Source of the DNA: Bacteroidales bacterium
GTDB lineage: Bacteria; Bacteroidota; Bacteroidia; Bacteroidales; UBA932
Direction: 5' to 3'
Assembly: GCA_017453565.1 (NCBI GenBank)
Contig: JAFTEQ010000014.1
Coordinates: 1 to 34,453, forward strand
Length of the DNA: 34,453 bases
Part shown: positions 1 through 6,630 of the stretch, piece after piece
Numbering within the stretch: position 1 is the first letter of the stretch
Layout: each line of letters begins with the position of its first letter
Translations under genes and position numbers: made by a program
The notes under the pieces: generated by a model
Seen by the model: the letters and a program-made list of their open reading frames with translations, nothing else
What the model was told of the DNA's origin: nothing
Databases searched by the model: none

Positions 1-103
1 CGAAGCGATGACGAAGGAGATTGTGGGAGGGGCCGGAGTGAGCGCAGCGAACGGAGTTCCGCCGGTGGCTGGACTCCCTTCCGGACTAGGGTATACGAAA
101 AGG

Positions 104-139
104 GGATGACCTCAAGTCATATAGACTTTTTAGTCATCC
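104..139. repeat. Nested inverted repeat (two-tier hairpin)
   Basis: Outer arms GGATGAC (104-110) and GTCATCC (133-139) form 7 perfect base pairs. Inner arms AAGTC (114-118) and GACTT (124-128) form 5, with a 5-base loop ATATA. The internal loop between the two tiers is CTC against TTTA. The structure lies next to the separate GCCGTC/GACGGC hairpin at 145-160. Function unknown. Confidence 0.7.
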
Positions 140-337
140 TCCTCGCCGTCAGAAGACGGCGTTTCGCTACGCTCATTTTGTTGACGCGAGCGTGAAATGC
201 AATTTGCTTATTATCAGTCACTTATGCAAAAATGCTTACAGCGTTTTTCATGGACATGACTGTAAAGTGTCATACTTACGGGTTAGTAATTACAAATACA
301 GCAAAAACCCCACATGGAAACAACAATAACAAAATAA

Positions 338-355
338 ATCAACTTTTAGGTTGAT
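338..355 (+). promoter_or_regulatory. Candidate operator for the toxin-antitoxin module
   Basis: Perfect inverted repeat ATCAAC (338-343), six-base spacer, GTTGAT (350-355). It overlaps the TTG of the -33 box at 351-353, the position expected for an operator at which the downstream XRE antitoxin would repress its own operon. Binding by that protein is inferred from family behaviour and position. Confidence 0.5.
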
Positions 356-381
356 TTTGTGAGAGATTTGAATTATCTTTG
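351..381 (+). promoter_or_regulatory. Bacteroidota-type promoter of the toxin-antitoxin operon
   Basis: TTG at 351-353 (-33) and TATCTTTG at 374-381 (-7 consensus TAnnTTTG), 20 bases apart. The toxin ATG follows 14 bases after the -7 box, so the leader is very short. Confidence 0.75.
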
Positions 382-395
382 CAAAAAGATGTGTT

Positions 396-944
396 ATGAG
401 ATTTGAAAGGATACTTGATAACGGGCGGCTGTGGGCTGTGATGTATGATGGAGAGAGCGTAAATGTTTTAGAGAAGGTGTTTACGCAATGGAATGATTAT
501 GAGTGGCTAAGGGCTTTCTTTACCAAACACGTGGAGGATTTGTCATCATTCTTTCATATCACAGATATAGACCGAGCAGTGTTTGACACAGTGGATGACG
601 CAAACGAATTGGAATGCCTTATTCTGGATATTGACCCGGAAGCAAACTTGGATGAGTTGTTCCGGCCGCTTGAGAATACCCGGTTAACGGAAGTCCTGCT
701 AGGAAGAGAAAAAGCAAAGGGAAAATACCATACTCATGCGTCGTGGTTGCGGCTTTATGCCATTAGACTTGAGTCTGGCCGATACATCATTACCGGCGGT
801 GCAATTAAACTAACGGCTACCATGCAGGAGCGTGAGCATACATTGGAGGAACTCAATAATCTCAATAGGGTACGCGATTATCTGATATCGCTAGGAGTAT
901 TTGATTATAACGGATTTGAAGACTATAATGAAGAAAGCAACTGA
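396..944 (+). CDS. RelE/HigB-like toxin of a type II toxin-antitoxin module
   Basis: Encodes 182 residues. The C-terminal third carries the pattern W-L-R-L-Y-A-I-R-L-E-S-G-R-Y followed by I-I-T-G-G-A-I-K-L-T (about residues 117-140). This resembles the core strands of HigB/RelE-fold (Gp49-type) toxins, where an L-R-x-F/Y strand and a G-x-I/F-K-K/L-T strand are conserved. The first 100 residues are acidic and have no match I can name; the protein is longer than the usual 90-120 residue HigB. The toxin gene comes first and overlaps the antitoxin gene by 17 bases, the higBA order. By family analogy it would be a ribosome-dependent mRNA endonuclease, but no activity is visible directly. Base composition is AT-richer than the core genes to the right, suggesting an acquired module. 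Confidence 0.65.
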   Translation: MRFERILDNGRLWAVMYDGESVNVLEKVFTQWNDYEWLRAFFTKHVEDLSSFFHITDIDRAVFDTVDDANELECLILDIDPEANLDELFRPLENTRLTEVLLGREKAKGKYHTHASWLRLYAIRLESGRYIITGGAIKLTATMQEREHTLEELNNLNRVRDYLISLGVFDYNGFEDYNEESN

Positions 945-1320
945 CAAGGAACTCTCCGTGCTGGAAAAGCACGAGGTTAAAACCGATTGGAGAAAAAAAG
1001 CCGAGTGGCGGCGGGAGAACCGCCGCTGGCTACGCTATTCTGGTTTCATAGCCTTAACGGTTTTGCACCGTCTGGAGGAACACAAAATGAGCCAGAAAGA
1101 ACTTGCTGAGAAAATGAACTGTTCTCCTCAGTATGTATCAAAGCTACTTAAAGGCTCGGAGAATCTGACTTTGGACACCATATCCAAACTGGAAGAATGC
1201 CTTGATCTGGACCTGGTAAGACGCGCCTTATCCCATGTTGACGGTTATGAATACCATGAGCGTCAATATGGCTATGTTGCCGAACCGGATCCTCCACATT
1301 ACGGTAGTAAGAGAGAATGA
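928..1320 (+). CDS. XRE-family antitoxin / HTH repressor
   Basis: 130 residues from the ATG at 928. An upstream TTG at 901 would add nine residues, but the ATG gives the usual short overlap with the toxin stop. Residues about 52-90 (H-K-M-S-Q-K-E-L-A-E-K-M-N-C-S-P-Q-Y-V-S then K-L-L-K-G) form a clear helix-turn-helix of the XRE/Cro type, followed by the usual third-helix region T-L-D-T-I-S-K-L-E. The first 45 residues are charged and may contact the toxin; the last 30 (Y-E-Y-H-E-R-Q-Y-G-Y) are tyrosine-rich and probably disordered. The likely role is neutralising the upstream toxin and repressing the shared promoter through the inverted repeat at 338-355. Confidence 0.8.
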   Translation: MKKATDKELSVLEKHEVKTDWRKKAEWRRENRRWLRYSGFIALTVLHRLEEHKMSQKELAEKMNCSPQYVSKLLKGSENLTLDTISKLEECLDLDLVRRALSHVDGYEYHERQYGYVAEPDPPHYGSKRE

Positions 1321-1370
1321 GCGCGAAAAAATGGTTCGATAATTGTCCCATTGCCCGCACGAAACGCGAT

Positions 1371-1393
1371 TTGAGGGGGCGCTGCCCCTTCAA
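1371..1393 (+). terminator. Hairpin after the toxin-antitoxin operon, also a dispersed repeat
   Basis: TTGAGGGGGC (1371-1380), loop GCT, GCCCCTTCAA (1384-1393): ten pairs including one G-U. It has no long T-run, so intrinsic termination is uncertain. The same 18-base core TTGAGGGGGCGCTGCCCC recurs at 31456, also at the edge of an AT-richer patch. Confidence 0.5.
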
Positions 1394-1497
1394 ATTGACC
1401 CACTAGCGCATCTTACCCCTCATTCTAAGGCGTTCTATGGCCTCGTGTCGTGCGCTTGTTTGGCGAAGTCGAAACCAGATGAGCGAGGGCGGTAGCA

Positions 1498-1527
1498 TTG
1501 GATATTCAATATAAACTCATATATTTG
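1498..1527 (+). promoter_or_regulatory. Promoter of the lipoprotein gene at 1551
   Basis: TTG at 1498-1500 and TATATTTG at 1520-1527 with 19 bases between them match the Bacteroidota -33/-7 pair. The ATG at 1551 is 23 bases downstream of the -7 box; no Shine-Dalgarno is present, and the leader is A-rich. Confidence 0.8.
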
Positions 1528-1550
1528 CAAAAACTATAACTACTTATCTT

Positions 1551-2531
1551 ATGTTAAAGAGATTCTTTTACGCAGTCATGGTCGCTTCTGCCCTTGTGGC
1601 GGTGGGTTGCGACAAAACCGAAGGTGGTTCTGAGGAAGAGCAGACAGGCGGCGAGGTAACCCAGGCCGACTTCGTGGGCAACTGGGGCTGGGACGAGAAA
1701 GCCATGTTCAAGTTCAAGGACAATGGCTCCTATGAGGAAGTGGGGTATGATGGCGGGACCATCAGCGGCAGCTGGTCCTATAAGAACGACAAACTCACGC
1801 TTACGCCCAGAGGTGGCGACGCTCGGGAGTGTGGCGTCGTGCTCACCGGCGGAAAGGCCTGGATGGTGCTGATCGACGAAGGCGGCGAAGGTGAACAGAA
1901 GTACCGTTCATTCGAGAGCTTCAGGAAGATCGGCGCCACGGTGCAGTCCGGAAAGCTCACCGACGGCCGTTGGGATGCTCCCCACGGCGGCGGATACAAG
2001 CCCGCAGCATACACCAAGGACGCCTCCTATGGTACTTGCATGGTCGTAAAGGGGAATAAGGTTGACCTTTATGTGATTGCCTGGGGCCTGCATGTCCAGG
2101 GCACGTTCACAATCACCGACGGCAAGATGCACATTGAGACCGATAACGACCATATCTGGAAAGCTGCATACTATGAAGTCGAAGATGGGTACGGTTCCAT
2201 TGGCTGGAATGCCGGGAGCCCGGCCGCCGAGGAATTCGAAAAGGACTGGGATGATTCCTACGCAAGCATGAACGCTGAGACTTTCGAGCTTCAAAAAGGC
2301 TATACCTGGTACACAATCAAACAGCTCCTTGCCTTGGGCGAGAACCCGGCTGAACATAAGGCGGAATACGATGCAGACCCCATCTTGTTTAAATGGATGG
2401 TCTGGGAGTGGGCCGATAATGAGCGCAGTATTGCCCAGGAACTCTGCGACTTCGACATCTGCGTAGCGGAAAACGGCCAGGAAGCCTACGCCAACACCGT
2501 CGGTATGTCCCCCTGGTTCTACAAGCGCTAG
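1551..2531 (+). CDS. Lipoprotein with a lipocalin-like N-terminal domain
   Basis: 326 residues. An N-terminal signal of about 19 residues ends in V-A-V-G-C, with Cys20 as the probable lipidation site, followed by an acidic linker rich in E, G and T typical of surface lipoproteins of this phylum. Residues about 40-95 (F-V-G-N-W-G-W, then K-F-K-D-N-G-S-Y, G-S-W-S-Y and L-T-L-T) follow the pattern of small Bacteroidota beta-barrel lipoprotein domains (lipocalin-like). The rest has no family I recognise; it is tryptophan- and tyrosine-rich, and the C-terminal 70 residues look helical. Role unknown; the protein is probably anchored to the outer membrane. It has its own promoter and is followed 27 bases later by the cation transporter gene, with no visible terminator between. 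Confidence 0.7.
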   Translation: MLKRFFYAVMVASALVAVGCDKTEGGSEEEQTGGEVTQADFVGNWGWDEKAMFKFKDNGSYEEVGYDGGTISGSWSYKNDKLTLTPRGGDARECGVVLTGGKAWMVLIDEGGEGEQKYRSFESFRKIGATVQSGKLTDGRWDAPHGGGYKPAAYTKDASYGTCMVVKGNKVDLYVIAWGLHVQGTFTITDGKMHIETDNDHIWKAAYYEVEDGYGSIGWNAGSPAAEEFEKDWDDSYASMNAETFELQKGYTWYTIKQLLALGENPAEHKAEYDADPILFKWMVWEWADNERSIAQELCDFDICVAENGQEAYANTVGMSPWFYKR

Positions 2532-2558
2532 TATTACGCCGGGCTAATCTTTGATCCT

Positions 2559-3452
2559 ATGTCCCGGGAACGGGAGATTTACAGGGTAACCGTGGTGGGC
2601 GGGGTGGCGAACCTGCTCCTCATGGGCCTTAAGTTCACGGCCGGCATCGCGGGTCATTCCGGAGCGATGCTGGCCGATGCAGTGCACTCCCTGTCCGATT
2701 TCATAACCGATGCGGTGGTGCTGGTCTTCGTGGGCATCAGTGCGCGGCCGCAGGACCGCTCGCACGATTTCGGACACGGCAAATTCGAGACGGTAGCCAC
2801 GCTGTTCATCGGCCTGGCCCTGGCCGCCGCGGCCGTGGGCATTGTGGTGAACGGCGCCGGCAAACTGGCCGCCTGGCTGCAGGGGGCGTCGCTTCCTTCT
2901 CCCGGCAGGATCGCCCTCTGGTGCGCCTTGCTGTCCATCGTGGTGAAGGAGGGGCTTTACCGCTATACCGCCCGGAAGGGGAAGGCGCTGGCGTCAAAGG
3001 CGGTCGTGGCCAATGCCTGGCACCACCGTTCCGACGCGCTTTCCTCCATTGGCGCTGCCATCGGCATTGCGGGCGCCATCTTCCTGGGCGAGCGCTGGAC
3101 CGTGTTGGATCCCATTGCGTCCATCGTAGTGGGCGCGCTGCTGGTGAAGGTGGCCTGGGAACTCCTGGGGCCCAGCATCGGGGAACTCACGGAACAGTCC
3201 CTGCCCGACGAGACGGAAAAGGACATCCTGGAACTCATAGAATCGGTGGAGGGGGTGTCGGAACCCCATAACCTGCGTACGAGGCGCATCGGCAACCACA
3301 TTGCGGCCGAGGTGCACATCCGGCTCGACGGGGCGCTGCCCCTGAGCAAAGCGCACGAGAAGGCCTCGGCCATTGAGCGGCTCTTCGAAGGGCGCTATGG
3401 AAAAGGGTCCCATATGATCATCCATATGGAACCCTGCAATTCTAAGGAATAG
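2559..3452 (+). CDS. Cation diffusion facilitator (zinc-type CDF transporter)
   Basis: 297 residues with about six membrane segments in the first 205. It should export divalent metal, probably Zn2+, from the cytoplasm in exchange for protons. The metal site is visible as H43-S-L-S-D47 in segment 2 and H155-H-R-S-D159 in segment 5; His in the first position is typical of zinc-selective members, whereas FieF has Asp. The family motif D-F-G-H-G-K-F-E lies at 70-77. Residues about 206-297 form the cytoplasmic dimerisation domain with V-H-I-R-L-D and H-M-I-I-H-M-E-P. The gene converges on, and overlaps by 11 bases, the hydrolase gene on the other strand. A -7-like box ends five bases before the ATG (TAATCTTTG, 2545-2553, one base longer than consensus). 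Confidence 0.93.
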   Translation: MSREREIYRVTVVGGVANLLLMGLKFTAGIAGHSGAMLADAVHSLSDFITDAVVLVFVGISARPQDRSHDFGHGKFETVATLFIGLALAAAAVGIVVNGAGKLAAWLQGASLPSPGRIALWCALLSIVVKEGLYRYTARKGKALASKAVVANAWHHRSDALSSIGAAIGIAGAIFLGERWTVLDPIASIVVGALLVKVAWELLGPSIGELTEQSLPDETEKDILELIESVEGVSEPHNLRTRRIGNHIAAEVHIRLDGALPLSKAHEKASAIERLFEGRYGKGSHMIIHMEPCNSKE

Positions 3453-4107
3453 ATACTTTTACCTCGCGCAGCAAGGGCGAACGGGCCATGTCCTGAGGAT
3501 TGGTCCCCGGCTGTCCCTGGGGCACTTCCATGCCCATCTGCCCGAAGAGCCAGGTCCAGTAGGGCGGCATATTCCCGTCGGCGTCGAGCCAGTTCATAGG
3601 CTGTTCTTCAAACAGATGCCGGCCCTCCGCGTCGAGGTAGCAGTCGCGTACCAGTTCGGAACAGTAGCGGGCCTCGTTGCCGGCCAGGAAGAGCGTGTCG
3701 TAGGGCATGCCGCACAGGTCCCTTGCCCGCGCCAAACTCTCTTCCACGGGGAAGGGTTTGCGCAGACGCTTGACCACGAATGTGGGCAGCGACCCGTCCT
3801 TGAGCGTGAAATCCAACAGGAAATCGGCCAGGGGGTGACGGTCCACGCCCCGCCGCAGGGTGGCATCGATGATCCAGACCGAATCGGCCTGTACCTCGGC
3901 GATGGCCACGTGGATGAGGTTCAGTCCGGCCGCAGCGCCCGTAGAGGCCGCAATGGCGGCATCCATACTGTCATCTACCCGGTAGTCGGCGGGAATCCCC
4001 ACGAAGACAAGGTCTCCGGAGCGGAGACGGTCCCGTCCCGGCGTGCAGGCGAGGAGGAGCAACGCGGCCAGGATGCACGCGGCCACACAAGGCAACGAGC
4101 CCTTCAT
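3442..4107 (-). CDS. YiiX/YebB-like permuted papain-fold cysteine hydrolase, lipoprotein
   Basis: 221 residues. The signal peptide ends in L-L-L-A-C with Cys21 as lipid anchor. Then comes G-D-L-V-F-V (31-36), the opening strand of the permuted NlpC/P60-like fold. L-I-H-V-A-I gives His66, and R-Y-C-S-E-L-V gives Cys149. His before Cys in the chain is the permuted order of the YiiX/BtrH group, which cleaves amide or ester bonds. Asp81 after the second strand may be the third polar residue. The substrate (cell-wall peptide, lipid or small amide) cannot be read from sequence. It is the last gene of the minus-strand operon starting at 9511, seven bases after the STAS gene, so it may be made under the same signals as the phosphatase/STAS pair. 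Confidence 0.8.
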   Translation of the reverse strand: MKGSLPCVAACILAALLLLACTPGRDRLRSGDLVFVGIPADYRVDDSMDAAIAASTGAAAGLNLIHVAIAEVQADSVWIIDATLRRGVDRHPLADFLLDFTLKDGSLPTFVVKRLRKPFPVEESLARARDLCGMPYDTLFLAGNEARYCSELVRDCYLDAEGRHLFEEQPMNWLDADGNMPPYWTWLFGQMGMEVPQGQPGTNPQDMARSPLLREVKVSIP

Positions 4108-4114
4108 GACCGGT

Positions 4115-4420
4115 CTATTCTTCGATTTGGAAGAGATTGAGGAAGCCGGTAATCATGAAGACGTTGCGGATATCGGGGTTGATGCCGCGCACGATGACTT
4201 TTCCGCCCTGGGCTGAGGCCGCCTTCCGGATGCCCAGGAAGATGCGCAGGCCGGAAGAGGAGATGTAGCTGAGTTCGTTGCAGTCGAGTATGATCGTCCC
4301 CGAAGCATCTTCCTGTACGGGTTCCATGATCTTGGCCGCTTCAATGGAGGCGGGGGTGTCGAGGCGCCCGATCAGCCGGGCCGTGGTTACGTTGTCCTGT
4401 TTGCTGATTTCGATATCCAT
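4115..4420 (-). CDS. STAS-domain anti-sigma factor antagonist (SpoIIAA/RsbV-like)
   Basis: 101 residues, a single STAS domain of normal length. The phosphorylation loop is Y-I-S-S-S-G-L-R (52-59); Ser56, directly before Gly, corresponds to the serine phosphorylated by SpoIIAB/RsbW-type kinases. The gene starts two bases after the stop of the phosphatase/kinase gene, so the pair is translationally linked. By family logic the dephosphorylated protein binds the kinase domain and frees whatever that domain holds, and the PP2C domain resets it. No sigma-B-type gene lies in the window, so the final target is unknown. Confidence 0.92.
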   Translation of the reverse strand: MDIEISKQDNVTTARLIGRLDTPASIEAAKIMEPVQEDASGTIILDCNELSYISSSGLRIFLGIRKAASAQGGKVIVRGINPDIRNVFMITGFLNLFQIEE

Positions 4421-4422
4421 AA

Positions 4423-6630
4423 TTAGTCGATTTTTTTGGTCAGTGTAAGCATATTCCTGCCGTCTTCGTGCCGGTACTCCACCGTGTCCATGATGGTGCG
4501 GACCAGATGGATGCCGAGGCCGCCGATGGGGCGTTCCTCGGCCGGAAGGCTGGTGTCGGCCTCGGGGGCTGCGGTGGGATCGAAAGGTTCGCCGGTGTCG
4601 GTAAGCAAGAAACTCAGTTTTCCGGAAGAGCCGCAGACGTCGATGTTGAGCGTGCCGCCTTTACCCTTGGGGTAGGCATAGAGGATGACGTTGGTGGCAG
4701 CTTCCTCCAGGGCGAGATCGAGTTGCATGGCGATGGACGGATCGATCCCGTGCTCTCCGGCAATCTCTTCCACAAAGGCGTGGAGCCGTTCAATTTCCGA
4801 CAGGTCGTTGTAGAGTTGCAGGTGATGCCGCTTCTCTTCCGGCTCCTGACCGGGGCCGCCGTTGAGGTAATGGATGAAGAGCATGGTAAGGTCGTCGCTC
4901 TGGGGAGCGTCGCCTACGAACTCGCTCACAGCTTGCCGCTCAGCATTCATCTGCTCCTGTGCAGGACGGCGGGTGTGCAGCACGGACCGCATCCGCTCTT
5001 CGCCGAAGAGCTCGTGTTCCGTATTCTCTGCCTCGGTGAGTCCGTCCGTATAGAGGAAGATGGCATCGTCGTAGCTGAGTTGCTGCTCCTGCTCGTGGAA
5101 GACCCAGTCCTGCTGGATGCCCAGAGGGAGGTTGGCGTCGACGGGAAGGGGCGCAATCCGGTCGGTGAAGAGGAGCGGAGCGTTGTGCCCGGCGTTGCAG
5201 TACCGGAGCTTTCCGTTGCTGAGGTTGAGGGTTCCGCAGAAGAAGGTGACGAACATGTTGCTTTCATTCATATCCGACATGCTCGCGTTCATGGCGCTGA
5301 CAATCTGGCCCGGGCTTGTCTCGCGGGCCGAAACAGCACGGAAAAGACTACGTGTCACAGCCATTACGAGTGCGGCGGGGACTCCCTTGCCGGACACGTC
5401 GCCGATGCAGAAGAAGAGTTGCTCGTCGCGGATGAAGAAGTCGTAGAGGTCGCCACCCACTTCCTTGGCGGGTACGATGGCCGCCGACATGTCAATGTCC
5501 TTGCGTTCGGGGAACGGGGGGAAAGTCTTGGGTATCATTGACATCTGGATGCCGCTGGCAATCTGGAGCTCGCTCTCCATACGTTCTTTCTTCTCGGAAA
5601 CCGCCTGGTACCTGATCTGGTTCTTGGCAGCTGCACGCAGGATGAGGATGAGCATCAGGATGCCCAGGACTTGCATGAGTGTGACGATGAAACCGATCTT
5701 GCGGATGCTTCCGTAAATCTCATCATAGGGAATGACGATCGACATGGACCAGCCCGTACGCTCTACGGGAGCGAAGAAGATGTGGCTGGTCTTGCCTTTG
5801 TAGCGGAAGGGGATGTTGCCCGCCCGTCCCGACATCATCTCATCGCCCAGACCGTTCAGGGCGGTGCTGTCATCGCTCTCGGATGCGATTTCCTGGAAGG
5901 TCTTGCGCATGACGAGGGTTTCTGCCGGGCAGACCATGATGCGGCCGCTCCGGCTGAGCATGACGCTGAAGGCGTTGGGATAGACTTTCACCCCGCCTAC
6001 CAGGTCTGTGAGCCAGTCCAGGGAGACATCCGCCGTGAGGATGGCGGCAATCCGCCCCTTTTCGTCGCGGATGGGCATGGAATAGGTGGTCATCAGCATT
6101 TCTCCTCCGCCCTCGTCGATATAGGGCTCTGACCAATAGGGCTCTCCGCTTTCAAGAGGCTTGCGGAACCATTCCTGGGAGGGATAGTCGTATTCTTCCG
6201 TGGCGAGCGACTTGAGCAGGATTTTTCCGGACCCCATTTCCCGGTGGGAGTAGGGGGAGAAGAGCGGTTTGGAGGGGAGATAACCCGGTACGAGGGCAAC
6301 GGTGGAACCCACCACCGCGGGGTTGTCTTCCACGACCCGACGGGTCACCACAGACAGGCTGTCGGGAACCCCGAGGCACCAGCGGGTAATCCAAACGCTG
6401 TTGCGCACGGCGGCTTCGGCCTGGTCGATGACGTCGATAATCTTGACCCGGGTAGTCTCCAACTGGCTTTCGGCCCGTCTGGAGGCTTCTTCCTTGATTC
6501 CTTTCTGGGAGAAGTAATATTGGATGAGACCGGTGGCCTCCAGCGTGAAGGCCGCCACGATCACCAGCAGCAGGCCCGCCCAGACGGACTTGCGCATGAT
6601 TTGTTTTTTCGTGTAGTCGAGGATAGACAT
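4423..6630 (-). CDS. Membrane Cache sensor, SpoIIE-type PP2C phosphatase fused to an HATPase_c kinase domain
   Basis: 735 residues. A membrane segment at about 16-38, an extracytoplasmic sensor of the Cache type at about 40-310 (W-F-R-K-P-L-E, P-Y-I-D-E-G and L-T-A-D-V-S-L-D-W-L typical of dCache), and a second membrane segment at about 314-334. The PP2C domain has G-G-D-L-Y-D at 392-397, G-D-V-S-G-K-G at 410-416, Y-T-D-G-L-T-E-A at 527-534 and S-D-D-L-T at 578-582, all metal-site motifs intact. The C-terminal ATPase of the anti-sigma kinase type has the N box E-E-A-A-T-N (642-647), D-T-G-E-P-F-D-P (678-685) and G-G-L-G-I-H-L (703-709). RsbU-like phosphatase and RsbW-like kinase are thus in one chain. 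No HAMP domain is evident. Start ATG overlaps the stop of the peptidase gene by one base (TGATG). Confidence 0.93.
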   Translation of the reverse strand: MSILDYTKKQIMRKSVWAGLLLVIVAAFTLEATGLIQYYFSQKGIKEEASRRAESQLETTRVKIIDVIDQAEAAVRNSVWITRWCLGVPDSLSVVTRRVVEDNPAVVGSTVALVPGYLPSKPLFSPYSHREMGSGKILLKSLATEEYDYPSQEWFRKPLESGEPYWSEPYIDEGGGEMLMTTYSMPIRDEKGRIAAILTADVSLDWLTDLVGGVKVYPNAFSVMLSRSGRIMVCPAETLVMRKTFQEIASESDDSTALNGLGDEMMSGRAGNIPFRYKGKTSHIFFAPVERTGWSMSIVIPYDEIYGSIRKIGFIVTLMQVLGILMLILILRAAAKNQIRYQAVSEKKERMESELQIASGIQMSMIPKTFPPFPERKDIDMSAAIVPAKEVGGDLYDFFIRDEQLFFCIGDVSGKGVPAALVMAVTRSLFRAVSARETSPGQIVSAMNASMSDMNESNMFVTFFCGTLNLSNGKLRYCNAGHNAPLLFTDRIAPLPVDANLPLGIQQDWVFHEQEQQLSYDDAIFLYTDGLTEAENTEHELFGEERMRSVLHTRRPAQEQMNAERQAVSEFVGDAPQSDDLTMLFIHYLNGGPGQEPEEKRHHLQLYNDLSEIERLHAFVEEIAGEHGIDPSIAMQLDLALEEAATNVILYAYPKGKGGTLNIDVCGSSGKLSFLLTDTGEPFDPTAAPEADTSLPAEERPIGGLGIHLVRTIMDTVEYRHEDGRNMLTLTKKID

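Larger units (their letters stand above)
1..395. other. Structured non-coding stretch at left edge, possible mobile-element remnant
   Basis: No convincing gene is seen. Frame 1 is open from base 1 to a TGA at 193-195 (64 codons, arginine-rich translation), so it could be the tail of a gene that starts outside the window, but nothing recognisable is encoded. The stretch holds a two-tier inverted repeat: GGATGAC at 104-110 pairs with GTCATCC at 133-139, enclosing AAGTC (114-118) and GACTT (124-128). A second hairpin follows, GCCGTC (145-150) with GACGGC (155-160). Bases 160-195 carry TTTCGCTACGCTC and GCGAGCGTGAAA, an imperfect inverted pair. Such stacked hairpins resemble transfer-origin or mobilisation regions of Bacteroides conjugative elements, but that is inference from style, not a match I can prove. 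The toxin-antitoxin promoter occupies the right end. Confidence 0.4.

Noticed and set aside
4468-5541. 357-codon plus-strand open frame opposite the PP2C gene
   Set aside because: No domain, no promoter, and the opposite strand encodes intact PP2C and HATPase motifs.
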